Notes: generated from the letters alone by a model not told the origin. DNA of 64,000 nucleotides from Patiria miniata (GCF_015706575.1 NW_024037059.1:29956129-30020128); one strand, 5' to 3'; counted from the stretch's first letter, positions 10,142-21,766 are shown. Translations and numbers: made by a program.

Positions 10142-13100
10142 TCAACCATGATCATATTGCAGTAATTTGGTTGGCCAATGTACATGACGTCCAGATCGCG
10201 TTGTTCGTTGCTGTGATTGAGTTCCGTCACTAGGCAATTTTGGCGGCGCTACTGATGTGTCTGGCACGGGAGGTCGAGTTGGCTTGGCAATAGGCTTGTC
10301 AATCACAATAGGCGGATTGTGATTCGGTGCTGTTACCATGTCTTTGTCGGAGTATGCTACTTTGAGGCGGTCGATACCTACGGTGTCCCTTTTGCCATTG
10401 AGTTCCAGAACAAAGTACTTGTCTGCTCTCTTGAGGACTCGGAAAGGGCCATCGTAAGGGGGTTGCAGTGGTTTTCTGACGGCATCGTGCCTGACGAAAA
10501 CGTGGGTGCAAGTGGTGAGCTCGGGGTGAATTTGAGATTTTCTCAGTCGAGTTCTTGTAGGCGACGGTCGCGTGTCTTGCATGAGACGTTTCAGGCGATG
10601 GACGTAGTTGCTTGGGTCAAGATCCCTGTCTGGTTTTGCAGTCTCCACGAACTGACCTGGCAATCTGATGGTTGTACCAAGGACCAATTCTACTGCTGAA
10701 CACCCGAGATCTGCTTTTACTGCTGTGCGTATGCCTAGCAGGACGAGGGGAAGTGTCTCCGTCCACTGCTGGTTGGAATGTGCTTTCAACGATGCCTTTA
10801 GCTGTCTGTGTAACCGCTCGACCAGTCCGTTAGCAGATGGATGATACGCTGTGGTTCGTATTCGTGTGGTGCCAAGCATGTCGGTGAGTGCCTTGAAGAG
10901 GGCAGACTCGAATTGGCGACCTCTGTCGGTAGTTATGGTTGACAGGGCTCCGAATCTTGACACCCAGTGGTTGACGAATGCGCGAGCTACAGTCTCTGCT
11001 GTGATGTCCGGAATTGGCACTGCCTCAGGCCATCGTGTGAATCTGTCCACAGCGGTCAACAGGTAGGATTGACCATTCGATGGAGGAAGTGGGCCTACCA
11101 GATCGATGTGTACGTGATCAAACCTGGCGTCCGGTGTGGAGAACGTCTGGAAAGATGTCTTGGTGTGCCGGTGAACTTTACAGCGCTGACACTGGTGACA
11201 AGTTTTGGCCCATGCACGTACATCCTTGTTTATGCCCGGCCACACAAACCGTGCAGTTAACAACTGCTGTGTTGCTCGGATCCCTGGATGGGACAAACCA
11301 TGCAGACCGTCGAAAACTGTCCGACGAAAGTGGGTTGGGATGTAGGGTCGTGGAGTTCCTGTGGACATGTCACATGTGATCGTGCCAGTCGACGTGGGTA
11401 GGGGTACCTCTGTCAGCTTGAGTGAAGTATCAGACAAATGAAGCAGTTCGTTGTCTGTCTTCTGAGCTTCAGCAATGGCGGGAAAGTCGATGACTGCCGA
11501 AACCTCCAAGGCTCCAACTGCCAAGCGAGAAAGTGCGTCAGCCGCCGCGTTGTTATTCCCACTGATGTGTCTCAAATCAGATGTGAACTGCGAGACATAA
11601 TCAAGCTGGCGTATCTCCCTTGGTGAGTGGCGATCCGGCTTGGAGCGCAGGGCATAGGTCAGTGGTTTATGATCGGTGTAGACGCAGAATGTGCGACCCT
11701 CAAGCATGTGCCTGAAGTGCTTGATGGAAAGGTAGATCGCCAAGAGTTCTCTCCCGAAGGTGCTATACCGACTTTCAGCTGGTTGCAACCGTTTGGAGTA
11801 GAAGGAGAGTGGTTGCCATACCCCTCGCACTTGCTGTTGTAGCACGCTACCTATGCCTACATCAGATGCATCAGTAATGAGGCAGACTGGTGCGTCGAGG
11901 CTTGGGTGGACTAGCAGTGTGGCTTCAGCTAACTGGCGTTTCACTTTGCTGAAAGCAGTACGCTGAGTGTCATCGAAGGCGATTGTCGCATTCTTCCTGG
12001 CCTTGGTCTGCAGCATATCCGTGAGTGGTTGTATCACATCGGCGCAGTTAGGCAGAAAACGCCTGTAGAAGTTAACGAATCCCAAGAATTCACGTAACTT
12101 GCGGAGTGACGTAGGCTCAGGGAAATCGTTGACGATCTGTATCTTCTCTGGTAAGGGGCATATTCCATGTTCGTCGACAGAATGACCTAAGAAGGTAAGT
12201 GACGAAACTCCGAACTGGCACTTGCTTACATTGATGACGATACCGTATTCAGTCAGGCGATCGAAAAGGGTCCGGAGATGTATTTCGTGCTCAGCAGCTG
12301 ACGAACTTGCAACGAGTAGATCGTCAATGTATGCATAGACGAACGGCAAACCTCTGATGACCTCATCGATAAAGCGTTGAAAAGTTTGTGCCGCGTTCCT
12401 CAGGCCAAATGGCATGCGGACAAACTCGTATAGGCCGAATGGTGTTGTGATCGCCGTCTTGTGGATGTCACTGGGTTCTACCGGGATCTGATGATACGCG
12501 CGGATGAGATCTATTTTGGAGAAGATGCTTTTTCCGTGTAGTGCGCTTGCGAAATCTTGTAGATGAGGTATCGGGTAGCGGTCGGGTATGGTGTTTCGAT
12601 TGAGTGCACGGTAGTCACCGCATGGGCGCCAGTCTCCAGGGGATTTCTTCGGCACCATGTGAAGTGGTGAAGACCAGCTGCTGCTTGACTGCCGGACGAT
12701 ACCCAACTCGCACATGTGGTCGAATTCTGACTTTGCGATGGGTAATCGGTCTGGGGCGAGGCGACGTGGTTGCGCTGCTACTGGTGGACCGACTGTATCG
12801 ATGTGATGAGTTACCTTATGTTTTACATCAGTGTTCTGATACGTAGGACGACACAAGGTAGGATAATCAGTCAACAGTGTTTCAAATTGTGAGGACAATG
12901 GTTTCACTAACACCGGGCTGAGACTTGGCTGCTTCGAAAGAACTCCATTGACTACCAGGCTGGTTATGGAGTCTACGAGTCTGTGGTTCTTGACGTCCAC
13001 CAAGAGACCAAAATGTTGCAGAAAATCGGCACCAAGAATGGCTACTGGCAAATTTGCCACTACAAATACCCATCGAAAAACACGGCGTAATCCAATGTCT

Positions 13101-13405
13101 AAGGTGAGAGAACGCTCCCCATAGGTTGAAATTGGTGACATATTTACCGCTTGAAGCTTGGTAGATGAAGTTGAGTGATGTGTATTCGTATCTCGCCCGG
13201 GAAAAACACTCACTTCGGCACCAGTATCGACAAGGAAACGTGTCCCTGAACACTTGTCCTTTACGAAGAAAAGGCGACTGGTTGTGGGTGCGCCAGCAGG
13301 ACTTGTCGCCCCTAGTTGCCGGCCTCCGCGTTTCCCTGGGGGTTGGGGTTGGTCTTGAAGGAACACGGTTGAACACATTTCCGTGCCTTTGATCCATAGC
13401 GCCAA
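10142..13405 (-). CDS. pol: Ty3/Gypsy pol polyprotein
   Basis: A frame of 1087 residues. It contains an aspartic protease motif ([12 protein letters not shown]), reverse transcriptase with YIDDLLVA, RNase H (TDASDVGIG), and integrase with an HHCC zinc region (CHQCQRCK) and a catalytic core ([11 protein letters not shown] ... TDRGRQFES). In a live element these would cut the polyprotein, copy the RNA and insert the cDNA. The frame overlaps the end of gag in a different frame, as in relatives that use frameshifting. It appears whole. Confidence 0.92.
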   Translation of the reverse strand: MALWIKGTEMCSTVFLQDQPQPPGKRGGRQLGATSPAGAPTTSRLFFVKDKCSGTRFLVDTGAEVSVFPGRDTNTHHSTSSTKLQAVNMSPISTYGERSLTLDIGLRRVFRWVFVVANLPVAILGADFLQHFGLLVDVKNHRLVDSITSLVVNGVLSKQPSLSPVLVKPLSSQFETLLTDYPTLCRPTYQNTDVKHKVTHHIDTVGPPVAAQPRRLAPDRLPIAKSEFDHMCELGIVRQSSSSWSSPLHMVPKKSPGDWRPCGDYRALNRNTIPDRYPIPHLQDFASALHGKSIFSKIDLIRAYHQIPVEPSDIHKTAITTPFGLYEFVRMPFGLRNAAQTFQRFIDEVIRGLPFVYAYIDDLLVASSSAAEHEIHLRTLFDRLTEYGIVINVSKCQFGVSSLTFLGHSVDEHGICPLPEKIQIVNDFPEPTSLRKLREFLGFVNFYRRFLPNCADVIQPLTDMLQTKARKNATIAFDDTQRTAFSKVKRQLAEATLLVHPSLDAPVCLITDASDVGIGSVLQQQVRGVWQPLSFYSKRLQPAESRYSTFGRELLAIYLSIKHFRHMLEGRTFCVYTDHKPLTYALRSKPDRHSPREIRQLDYVSQFTSDLRHISGNNNAAADALSRLAVGALEVSAVIDFPAIAEAQKTDNELLHLSDTSLKLTEVPLPTSTGTITCDMSTGTPRPYIPTHFRRTVFDGLHGLSHPGIRATQQLLTARFVWPGINKDVRAWAKTCHQCQRCKVHRHTKTSFQTFSTPDARFDHVHIDLVGPLPPSNGQSYLLTAVDRFTRWPEAVPIPDITAETVARAFVNHWVSRFGALSTITTDRGRQFESALFKALTDMLGTTRIRTTAYHPSANGLVERLHRQLKASLKAHSNQQWTETLPLVLLGIRTAVKADLGCSAVELVLGTTIRLPGQFVETAKPDRDLDPSNYVHRLKRLMQDTRPSPTRTRLRKSQIHPELTTCTHVFVRHDAVRKPLQPPYDGPFRVLKRADKYFVLELNGKRDTVGIDRLKVAYSDKDMVTAPNHNPPIVIDKPIAKPTRPPVPDTSVAPPKLPSDGTQSQQRTTRSGRHVHWPTKLLQYDHG

Positions 13406-14247
13406 TGGTACCAGCAGTCGGTTGGGTCACGAGAAGGGCTGCGACTGCGAGACTGGCGGTTGTGATTGGAGGTATCTCGGCTACGTGACCGTTGTCGTGT
13501 TTGACGGCTTAGTTGGCCAGTGAGAGCTTGGACTTGCTCAGTAAGCTGGTTGATCCTTGTCTCGAGGGTCTGGAAGTTCGCGACCGTATGGGCAGGTTCA
13601 GGGCTGGAAACTGCAGCGGCATGAGTGTTCACTGTAGACACTGTTGGTACCGATACCTCGACGATTTTGTCGGCGATATCGGCCAGCTGTTCGATGTTCA
13701 CCGCGGTTGATGTGGAGGCAAGAATCCCTTGGATTGTCGTGGGAAGACGTTGCAAAAACAGTTGCTTGAGAATGTTGTCCTCCAGGGTGTTCTCGCCTAG
13801 AAGTTGTCGCATACGTCGCAACAGCTGAGACGGTTTTCGGTCCCCCAACTCTTCTGCGATTAGCAACTGGTGTAGGCGTTTTTGCTCTGAGGCGGATGTC
13901 CGCTTGATTAGTTCCTTTTTTAGGGTGTTGTAGCGGTCGTGAGTGGGTGGGGAAACCAGTAAATCACGCACTTCTTGAGCGATGTCCGGCTGGAGCGAAC
14001 TGACTACGTAGGCAAATTTTGTGTCCTGCACTGTGATGTGGCGGGTGAGAAACTGTGCCTCGACTTGGGCAAACCAAAGTGTGGGGTCATTCGGCCAAAA
14101 TGGCGGCAGTTTCAGACTCACTGCTGCCACGGGCACGGCGGGCGCTAATTCAACAGGAGCGGGCTTGGGTTCCACGGGAGGGTCTGACTCGGCCATCACG
14201 TCAGGGTCACCAATTTGTGGGTTTTGATTGTTATTTGGCAAAGTCAA
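13312..14247 (-). CDS. gag: Ty3/Gypsy gag protein
   Basis: A frame of 311 residues: a proline-rich N-terminus, a retrotransposon capsid-like region ([19 protein letters not shown]) and a basic, Arg/Ser-rich C-terminal part. It would form the particle that packages element RNA. Its C-terminus overlaps the start of pol by about 90 bases. Confidence 0.85.
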   Translation of the reverse strand: MTLPNNNQNPQIGDPDVMAESDPPVEPKPAPVELAPAVPVAAVSLKLPPFWPNDPTLWFAQVEAQFLTRHITVQDTKFAYVVSSLQPDIAQEVRDLLVSPPTHDRYNTLKKELIKRTSASEQKRLHQLLIAEELGDRKPSQLLRRMRQLLGENTLEDNILKQLFLQRLPTTIQGILASTSTAVNIEQLADIADKIVEVSVPTVSTVNTHAAAVSSPEPAHTVANFQTLETRINQLTEQVQALTGQLSRQTRQRSRSRDTSNHNRQSRSRSPSRDPTDCWYHWRYGSKARKCVQPCSFKTNPNPQGNAEAGN

Positions 14248-14719
14248 CTCACCTAATGACTAATGTCTGCGCCCGTCAGTAGAACCTGGGCCTGCTGCGT
14301 GGTGTAGTCCGATGGTGGTGCACCGCGACTATGTCGGAACGGCCCGTCGGATTACATACGACATGTACGATCCGTCGAACAACAGTTCGGCTTTATTCCC
14401 AGTGAAAAGGGGAATACTAACGTTCACAAAGACTGACAGTTATTTACATCAGACGAAGACGAAATAGACGATGATATTTACGAATGACGATGACGAAAAT
14501 GTACACAGAGGAAATGATGAAAGCGGATGAAAACTTGATGAACGCGAAATAGTAACTTGACTGAACAGTGATAAGAAAACAAGATGGCGAATATTTACAT
14601 ATGCGTTTGTTAGTTAGAGTTTTCATGTCTCCAAGTGCAACGCACTTTGACCTTTGGCCACAGCAAAGGTATGGGCGGCCAAATGGACAAAATTAGTAAG
14701 TGTTTTACGTGTCGCTACA
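14216..14719 (-). repeat. LTR (5' LTR in element orientation)
   Basis: Partner of 9564-10068. The region just inside it (TGGTGACCCTGACGTG in element sense) is in the primer-binding position; I did not assign the primer tRNA. Confidence 0.92.
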
Positions 14720-14974
14720 CTATATTTGCTATATATTTCCAACCCCCCAATTCCATCCATTTCTGAAAATTACAGCAAAAGCAAATGATGTATATTCCCT
14801 TTAAACAAACCATTTCCAAAGCATTTTTTGCTTTGTGATGTTGATGTGGTGTAATGGCACGTTCGGCAAACTAGTGCCCTTTGTGCCATGCTTTGTGATG
14901 TGAATTCTTGCCTCTAATAAACTATATCATAGTCGTTGTTCCAGTCGTTAAAACCTTTTGCAACATGTTATAAG

Positions 14975-15359
14975 CAGTGGCGTCACCAGACTTTTCAGTC
15001 TGGGGGGGCACAGGGGGGGCACCAGCATTTGATGGGGGGGGGGGGCACTTAGGTGGATACGGATCGCCGTCCTGGGGGAGGGGTCTAAGGGGAGGGGGTG
15101 CCCCCTCCCCTTTGGAAAATTTTCGCATACGGAGGATGGGCTAGATGCAAAATGGTGCCACATTTGATGCTAAATTCGATCTGAAGATATCTCCAGAAAT
15201 TGCTATTTAACCAACTCAGATGATGGGAGTTGAATATAACAAAATATATATATATTTTTTTACCAACCCAAATCTCAGATGGGGGGGCACTCGGGGGGGC
15301 ACTAGGTTTTCCAGGGGGGGCACGTGCCCCCCCCTGGCCCCCCCTTGGCGACGCCACTG
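14975..15359. mobile_element. hAT-type MITE (CAGTGGCG ends), copy 2
   Basis: The ends CAGTGGCGTCACC and GGCGACGCCACTG have a perfect 8 bp duplication gttataag (14967-14974, 15360-15367). It is the same family as 9012-9397, in the opposite orientation. Confidence 0.9.
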
Positions 15360-15827
15360 GTTATAAGTACACGGCATTTAAACGATATGAAGCAATGTTA
15401 AGATACATGTACATGTATGTTAACGGAGGGTGATCAGACTATGCACAAAACCACGCGTGGCAGGCACAAAGCGCCAGGTTCCACATTGAGTAGTCCGTCT
15501 GAGCTCAGCTCGGTGTGCGGTGGGATTTACGGACTTCTCTCCAGTCAAGTTTCAATCAGTCATCACCCGATAATAAACTGGTGGGTGCACCAAAAACGTT
15601 TTTTGTAAAGTTTCTATGACAATTTTGTCAAGTCAAGTCAAGTCATAAGTCTTTCTTTGTCAAGTCAAGTCAAGTCTCAAGTCATTTTTTTTCCAAGTCA
15701 AGTCAATTCTCAAGTCGGAAAAATAGCGACTCGAGTTCGAGTCAGCGACTTGAGTCAACAACACTGTACATTTGTATTTACACTGATTACTTGACTGCAC
15801 ACTAACTTATTGGGAATTAAAAATTAA

Positions 15828-16319
15828 ATAGGTTGTGGAATGCTCGAAAACATTTCCGTCATTTTTTAGGTATATGTAGCCTAAGGTGTGATGAAATAAA
15901 AACGACTATTGTTTCTGTCATGAAATGAGTACAAAGGGTACTTTTGAGAGCTATTTTTCAGGTCCTGTTTTGAACCGAACGTGCAATTTGTGTAAAAGTC
16001 GTTGTTGCGGGCAGCAAACAAAACACAGTAAATCGTGACGTAATAAACAGGACTCGTTTATGCTACTCTGCATCGGGAGTCCTGTTTATTACGTCACGAT
16101 TTACTGTGTTTTGTTTGCTGCCCGCAACGACGACTTTTACACAAATTGCACGTTCGGGTCGAAACAGGCATGACAGGACTTGAAAAACAGCTCTCAAAAG
16201 TACCTTTTGTACTCATTTTTAATGACAGAAACAATAGTCGTTTTTATTTCATCACACCTTAGGCTACATATACCCGAAGAATGACGGAAATGTCTTCTAG
16301 CATTCCATCCACAACCTCT
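15828..16319. mobile_element. TTAA-flanked fold-back element
   Basis: Arms 15830-16055 and 16077-16317 are almost fully complementary around a 21-base loop. TTAA lies on both sides (15824-15827, 16320-16323). The paralogous site near 30948 (CAAGTTAACAGCGG) has one TTAA and no insert. This fits a piggyBac-type target duplication. No coding capacity. Confidence 0.88.
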
Positions 16320-16385
16320 TTAACAGCTGCCTTTTACTGTTCTTCAATACACGGATATATGGCCAATATCTTTATGCAGAAATAA

Positions 16386-16584
16386 CAGAGTTGTAACGAG
16401 TCACTGATTTTTGTGACTCGAGTCGAGTCAAGTCATTTGCTCGCAGTAACTCAAGTCGAGTCGAGTCATTTTCCTTTAGGGACTCGAGTTGAGTCGAGTC
16501 ACCAAATATACTGAGTCGGACTCGAGTCGAGTCAACGACTCGAGTCAACGACTCGAGTCAATGACTGGAGTCATTACAACTCTG
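16386..16584. mobile_element. hAT-type element with GACTCGAGTC array
   Basis: The ends CAGAGTTGTAACGAGTC and GAGTCATTACAACTCTG have a perfect 8 bp duplication agaaataa (16378-16385, 16585-16592). Nearly the whole interior is GACTCGAGTCGAGTC-like repeats, rich in CTCGAG palindromes. Confidence 0.88.
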
Positions 16585-16897
16585 AGAAATAAAAATAATG
16601 GGAGTAGGCCCAAAAGTAAAAAGTACCCAAAAGTAAAAAGGCCCAAAAGTAAAAAGACAGTCTCGTATTTTCAGACTTCAATTCAGAAAAAAGAATTCAA
16701 TATTTTTTAAAAGCGTCATGTTTATAAACAAACATACCTACTCGTGCACACATGCACTGAAATGCTAAACATTTGTGCAAATCTCATGCATAGTTTTCCT
16801 GGTAGGCCTTAAGGCTACATTTGACATGTTCAAAAACAAAGCGAAACGCACGAAAAGCAAAGACCATTTAAAATCCAGCCAAAACGCCAAAACTCAC

Positions 16898-16965
16898 CTA
16901 CTTTATTTGGATCAACAGTTAGCCACAGTTTCCCACCACAAACGTGATACTTTCGTCAAAAATGT
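16898..16965 (-). other. Candidate 5' non-coding exon of TRIM A
   Basis: On the - strand the conserved block TGTTGATCC ... GTAG is followed by the donor gtgagt. The matching blocks end at 23160 (B), 31802 (C) and 39495 (D). Its upstream limit is a guess. Here the intron to the coding exon would be about 9.6 kb because of the nested transposons. Confidence 0.4.
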
Positions 16966-17470
16966 AAAAAAAAAGAAGAAAAGGATGGCAAAACTACCAT
17001 CAATTAACTTGCAAGTTGTAAAGTTCTGTAAGCCTAGGTTTATACGTGTACATGTCAGGCCTCTTCAAGCGATGAATGGTGCAACCACAGCTAATTAATT
17101 CACTCCTTTACTCAACACTGGAAAAACCAGTTGCTATTTTTGTCACACAGTACCGTAAACATAGCAACACTATGATAATGATCTTTACTCAAGTTCAGTA
17201 TAGGCCTACACACTAACAATGCTGCAAATGATATTGAAATTAAAGTCCACAGTTCAAACAGGCAACCTAACTCTGTCTACAGAAGCACAAAATGCACATT
17301 GCACAAATATCACCACTGCATGCATTTTTATAACTCCTTTTGCATATATAACTGTTAAAAACGCCTACAAATAGGCCTACGATTTTATACTTTGAAAGAT
17401 ATGAAAATGGAAAAAGGAGGGTTGAAAATAAAACTGAAACAAAGATGTATTAAGGTATCCATGATACAAA

Positions 17471-17607
17471 CATGGGCGTCGCGAGGAGGGGGGCAAGGGG
17501 GCGCTCCCCCCCCCCCCTTGGAAAAGCAACCAAAAAACAGAAATACAGGAATTTTTTGGAAAAAAATGTTTTGCCCCCTTCTAGAAAAAATCCTGGTGAC
17601 GCCCATG
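17471..17607. mobile_element. hAT-type mini-MITE
   Basis: The ends CATGGGCGTCGC and GGTGACGCCCATG have a perfect 8 bp duplication gatacaaa (17463-17470, 17608-17615). The corresponding place near 52625 is uninterrupted. Confidence 0.85.
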
Positions 17608-17615
17608 GATACAAA

Positions 17616-18293
17616 GCTAAAAATTAAAAAATATACCCTACATTTCATACATGCCTACAATAGGAATGACTGTTATTAGTTGTAGCAGAAAAAAATAGCA
17701 CATGGTGGGGGTAAGGTGGCTTGACTTTTTGTTAAATCTTAGAGACAAGAATAGCCTATTATTTAAAGTACATTCTGCAGAGTCCAGCCACAAATGATCA
17801 AAAAGTAAAAAATAGAAAAGCAACCCTTAGTAAAGCTGGTCAGACTGCCTGTGAAGTTATTCTTTCTGGCATTACATGCTGTCATTGTGAAGAAAACAAT
17901 ATAAGAAGGCCATTTCCAAATATATGTCAAATTACACATTTCAGGAAAATTTCCGCTAGTATAGTTGGTTTGTAATTTGGCAAATCTGTGAATGGATGTG
18001 CACAAGCGTTGACACGACACACACTTGCGAGGTTGCTATCATTCATGGGTTATCGTGTGACATCACATAGCTGCAATCAGCTGAATGAGAACTTGGCTTG
18101 GATGCTGATTTTGGGCGCAATTCAAAATATGACCCGGCAGTTTTTGAATTGAAATTGAGATCCTAAAATATTGTTTCCTCTGAATGCACAGCATTCACAG
18201 AGCTAAAACTTCATCAAGTTTGTTTTCAAGCACCCGTCCTTAAATTTTGAGCACTTGTGTTGCTTCAAGCGAAAAAAAAATGCACAAGTGACT
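17616..18293. repeat. Right-end segment of TRIM unit A
   Basis: Aligns with 40090-40920 of unit D and with most of the small element at 58590-59123. It stops at AAATGCACAAGTGAC, about 25 bases short of the inverted end, where the connector begins. Unit C breaks at the same point (about 33205), so A and C share one tandem-duplication junction. Confidence 0.6.
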
Positions 18294-19846
18294 AGTTGCA
18301 ATGGTTGGAATGGTAAAACAAGCCTCCTGAGATGATCCATGCAGCGTTCTATATTCCTGAGGTGACACCCAGGGAGATGGAATGATCCATGAATCACCGA
18401 GAAAGGCTAGTTTCACTACAAGTTTGAAGCAGTCACTATTTGTTTTATAACGCCTCGGTCACAGATTGTCAGATTCTGCTTGTTTTTGAGAGAAAACTTA
18501 ATAATTTAATCCAAATCTCTTGCAAACGTACATCAATTTCAATATGTTCTTTGACAGCCTTGAATAGTCTTGGGGGGGGGGGGGCTGTGTGTAACGGCGA
18601 AAATAACTTACTAAATAAAAAATCCTGGTTCAAATGATGAGGTCCCGATTTACTTTTAGAAACTGGGACAAAGAAGAAAAGGAATCAAGGAAACAAACGA
18701 GACTTCTCAAAAATTTAATTTTGTCTCAGAATTTAATAAAGTCCTTGACATGCAAAAAAATTATTAAATCCTTCAATAAAACAGACAATTTTTCTCAAAT
18801 ACTTCAAAAGAAATCTCAATCTGGATCAAACAACATACGTAAAAAACAAACTCAATAAGGAATTTACCAAGGAGTAAAATAAACAATTGGATAAAATATT
18901 AGGAGAATAAGAGAAAAAAATATGGTATGAAAAAATGGATTGATAGAAAAAAAATTAAACCAAGGGAACCAAAAAACCCCACACAGCACTATTGGAAAAT
19001 GACTCTAAAAGCACAAAAATGAACTAAAAAAAACAATGAATCGACAAGCAGACAATCCAAGCAGGAAACCACTCTCCAGGTAGGAGGAAAATAAAAGACT
19101 AAAATGTTAACTTGTCTCTCTGCTGGTCTGCTGAACTAAATTAAATGAGGGTCTAACATGGGGAAGCTTATATAGGAGCAACATGTTTGCTGAAGTAAAC
19201 AAACAGGGGGACACACTACCAAGAAAGGGGGGGGGGGGGCATCTAAACTTCGACTAAAGTGATTTTCTTTTCTAAGGGGGTGAGGGGGGGCTACTCCTAT
19301 TTAATACACTATGAAACATCCAAAGTACAACTTGGCCGTGCTGCATGTGCATGTGGCAAGACAGTAAAAATAGTGAATGCCAGAGACAGAATCTGTGGGT
19401 GAGATTTAAATTTTGAAACCTTAGGTCCATTAAAATTGAGCACCTTCAATCTGTATATAGATTTAAAAACCATGTGTAGACATTATTAGCCTGAATGAGA
19501 CAAGACGGACACATCGGGTGTGTGATTTACAGTCTTGGTAAAAGTTGGGTAAATACAAAAGAGTTTGCCAAGACTAACTAGATAAGCTCTATGAGGCCTA
19601 CGCACATGCCGAAATGTATTGAGGGAGATTTTTACTGATAACACACCAACTTTACCAGTTATTTCAATTTCGAACGGGTTTTACAATCTGGGTAGATATT
19701 ATTTCAGGAATGTAGCACATATAAATAGCCCTCGTTCAACTACAATAGTAATGTTTTGCCAGGCCTTGTAAGGCAAATCATTGGATGCAGGTTAGCCCCG
19801 GTTCAAGTACAGCGGTTAGTTTTTTGGAGGGCCACAATCAGGCAAA
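18294..19846. other. Connector between TRIM A and B
   Basis: Cyclase-intron DNA as at 690-1350, then the 3' flank of TRIM B. The left inverted end of unit B is deleted between GACTAACTAG (about 19575) and GGCCTACGCAC. G-runs lie at 18570-18582 and 19226-19238. No gene is recognised. Confidence 0.6.
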
Positions 19847-21766
19847 TCACATCCGCTCAAAGATCTTAACGGAGTGTACTTCAGCGACAATTACGTCACC
19901 AGCGGGTGTGAATGCCATTCCTAACGGATTGTACAACCCTTGAGCTACTGTTGCTACGAATGCACCATTTGAATCGTATCGCTGCACTGCACAGTGTCCC
20001 TGATTTCGAGAATGAACAACAACATAGATGGTCTCATCATCATCGCACAGGACACCAGTTGCCTTAGCAGCTTTGCCATTCATGAATGTCTTGACACTGA
20101 ACATCTCTTTACCCTTAAAGTCAATGCACAGCAAAATCTGGTCCAAAACGTTTGTGAAGACTAAACAGCCAAAATTGCTTATTGTCAAGAAATTTTCGAC
20201 CATATTATTTGAGATGCTTGCAATCAATGATCCGTCCAGGTTGTGGACACTGATGACCTTTCTCCCGCTGTCAGCGACTGCTACTCGCTGACTGTCAACA
20301 GCAACAGCAGTGAGGTCACTCTCTGATCGCCCATCGGCATCGTCAGCCGAAGGAGTAAACTCGCGAACAAAGTGGAGCTCAGTGTCAAAAACCTTCACTT
20401 TCTCTTTGTCCGTGACAAAAAGCAGATCATCATGGGACACCGCAACGCCCCAAGGAGCTTCCAACTGATGCCTAACATCTCCTTTAGCAACCGATGTTTT
20501 ATACCTCCCAGTTGAGCTAAACAACGATAATCGTTTCAAATCTGTGTCAGTTACTACGATGTCCCCGTTTCTGAAACATGCAACAGCTGTGGCTAATTTG
20601 AATTCCTCGTCACCGGTACCTTCTTTGCCGAACTCTTCCTTTAACTGCCATTTCTTGCTGACACAGACCTCCCCAAGCTCTGCATCACTCACAACGTCTT
20701 GACATCTGACACCGATGAACGACAGACCATGATTCACCGGTTCACACTTGAGCTCCTTCTGGAATTCCAAGTTGTGCATCACCTTCGGCTTGAGCTCCAA
20801 AAGCTCGAAATCATCGACTTGTCTCATCAAGTCATTTACTGCCGCGATGGTCTGATCTGCACGTTCCATCTGGTCACGGTTGTGCATGAGCGCCTTTTCG
20901 TACTGTCTATCTCTCACCTGACCGATGTTGTCGACCTTTGTGGTGAGAAGCTTTGCTTTGTTTCTGATTTTAGTGATCTCTGCCTCTGCTTTTGCATCAA
21001 TATCACTATGAGCCTGAGCCAGTTTCTTTTGCAATCTTGTTCGTGCATGTTCGATTGACTTTTCAGTAGATTTGAAGTGCTGCCTGCTCTTCTCAAACTT
21101 CTGCAGTATGTTGTCGACCTCACTGCGGAAGGACCTGATAGTGTCATCAATCTTTAGCAAATTGTGCTCTGCCGACCGATGATCTAATGTGGCACACATT
21201 GAGCAGATTAAGGTATCGCATGTGTCACAGTAGAAACACAAAGGATGGTCATGGTGGATCGTACACATTCGGGTGATGGGTTTGCTATGTTCTGCTGGTG
21301 GCATCTTTGATTTCTGCCAATCTCCCAATGAAATGATTTGATGCTCTTTGGTGTGCTTGACCCTCCTATGGGCTTTCTGGCATTCCTGGCAGACATTATC
21401 ATTACAATTAAGACACCTCCAAGTGGCCTCCTTTCCTTCTCCACAGTCACATGTGGCGGTAGGTGCCGATGCTTCTCCTAATATTGCCTCCTGTTGTTTG
21501 ACTTCATCCACAAGAGAACTAAGAAAGAAAGACGAAGCTAGACTCTGCAATCCTCCATCGGGAACTTGCGTCTCTCTTCTGCAGACTGGACATGTTATCT
21601 TCTCTGCCTCTGGCTTCTGTTTGCTCATCATCTCTTCCAGACAGTTCAGGCAGAAGCTGTGCAGACAGTCTAGCATCTTGGGATCCTTGAAAAGACAGCA
21701 ACAGATCGGACATTCCAGATGCCCCTGACTGATCTTCCACACAGTTTTGGCTGCAGCCTCCGCCAT
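19847..21766 (-). CDS. TRIM-NHL E3 ubiquitin ligase-like protein B
   Basis: A frame of 639 residues, one shorter than A because the N-terminus reads TVWKIS instead of TVLDKIS, a trait shared with C. The RING ligands CPIC, CLH, CLNC and CPVC are intact, and both B-box-like modules keep their Cys/His pairs. The coiled coil (about 205-325) and the NHL-type propeller to the C-terminal KIFERM are complete. Most differences from A are substitutions concentrated in the propeller, the presumed substrate-binding half. The coding exon has no intron. The neighbouring non-coding exon and acceptor match those of A, C and D. It appears able to encode a full protein; expression is unknown. Confidence 0.9.
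   Translation of the reverse strand: MAEAAAKTVWKISQGHLECPICCCLFKDPKMLDCLHSFCLNCLEEMMSKQKPEAEKITCPVCRRETQVPDGGLQSLASSFFLSSLVDEVKQQEAILGEASAPTATCDCGEGKEATWRCLNCNDNVCQECQKAHRRVKHTKEHQIISLGDWQKSKMPPAEHSKPITRMCTIHHDHPLCFYCDTCDTLICSMCATLDHRSAEHNLLKIDDTIRSFRSEVDNILQKFEKSRQHFKSTEKSIEHARTRLQKKLAQAHSDIDAKAEAEITKIRNKAKLLTTKVDNIGQVRDRQYEKALMHNRDQMERADQTIAAVNDLMRQVDDFELLELKPKVMHNLEFQKELKCEPVNHGLSFIGVRCQDVVSDAELGEVCVSKKWQLKEEFGKEGTGDEEFKLATAVACFRNGDIVVTDTDLKRLSLFSSTGRYKTSVAKGDVRHQLEAPWGVAVSHDDLLFVTDKEKVKVFDTELHFVREFTPSADDADGRSESDLTAVAVDSQRVAVADSGRKVISVHNLDGSLIASISNNMVENFLTISNFGCLVFTNVLDQILLCIDFKGKEMFSVKTFMNGKAAKATGVLCDDDETIYVVVHSRNQGHCAVQRYDSNGAFVATVAQGLYNPLGMAFTPAGDVIVAEVHSVKIFERM

Larger units (their letters stand above)
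9564..14719 (-). mobile_element. Ty3/Gypsy LTR retrotransposon, apparently whole
   Basis: Two LTRs of about 505 bp bracket gag and pol frames on the - strand. Domain order is gag, aspartic protease, reverse transcriptase, RNase H, integrase, the Ty3/Gypsy order. A short direct repeat (ctat or actat) flanks it, and the related sequence near 44196 (GTGTAACAATATTTGCTAT) lacks it. The LTRs look almost identical, so insertion was recent. It sits inside the TTAA-flanked element, itself within the AAGTC-array element. A purine-rich tract (GGGGGAG in element sense) lies beside the LTR at about 10072-10083. Confidence 0.92.
8732..14800. mobile_element. TTAA-flanked (piggyBac-like) MITE, split by later insertions
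   Basis: The ends AGGGAAAATACAACATTTGC and GCAAATGATGTATATTCCCT are inverted repeats, each flanked by TTAA (8728-8731, 14801-14804). Related DNA lies in the cyclase introns at 43795-44262 and from about 56540. A perfect palindrome, CCAACGCTGATCGG / CCGATCAGCGTTGG, is at 8895-8922. The original element was about 0.5 kb before a hAT MITE and an LTR element landed in it. Confidence 0.7.
7853..15766. mobile_element. hAT-type AAGTC-array element with nested interior
   Basis: The ends are CAGTGTTGTAACCAAGTC and GAGTCAACAACACTG, with a perfect 8 bp duplication tacatttg at 7845-7852 and 15767-15774. The two outer parts (about 7870-8240 and 15626-15755) are degenerate AAGTC/CAAGTCAAGTC arrays. About 7.4 kb in between has later insertions: a TTAA-flanked element, an LTR retrotransposon and two hAT MITEs. 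It lies in the putative 5' intron of TRIM A. Confidence 0.75.

Noticed and set aside
10299-13430. Small frames within the LTR element on both strands
   Set aside because: Shadows of gag and pol in other frames.
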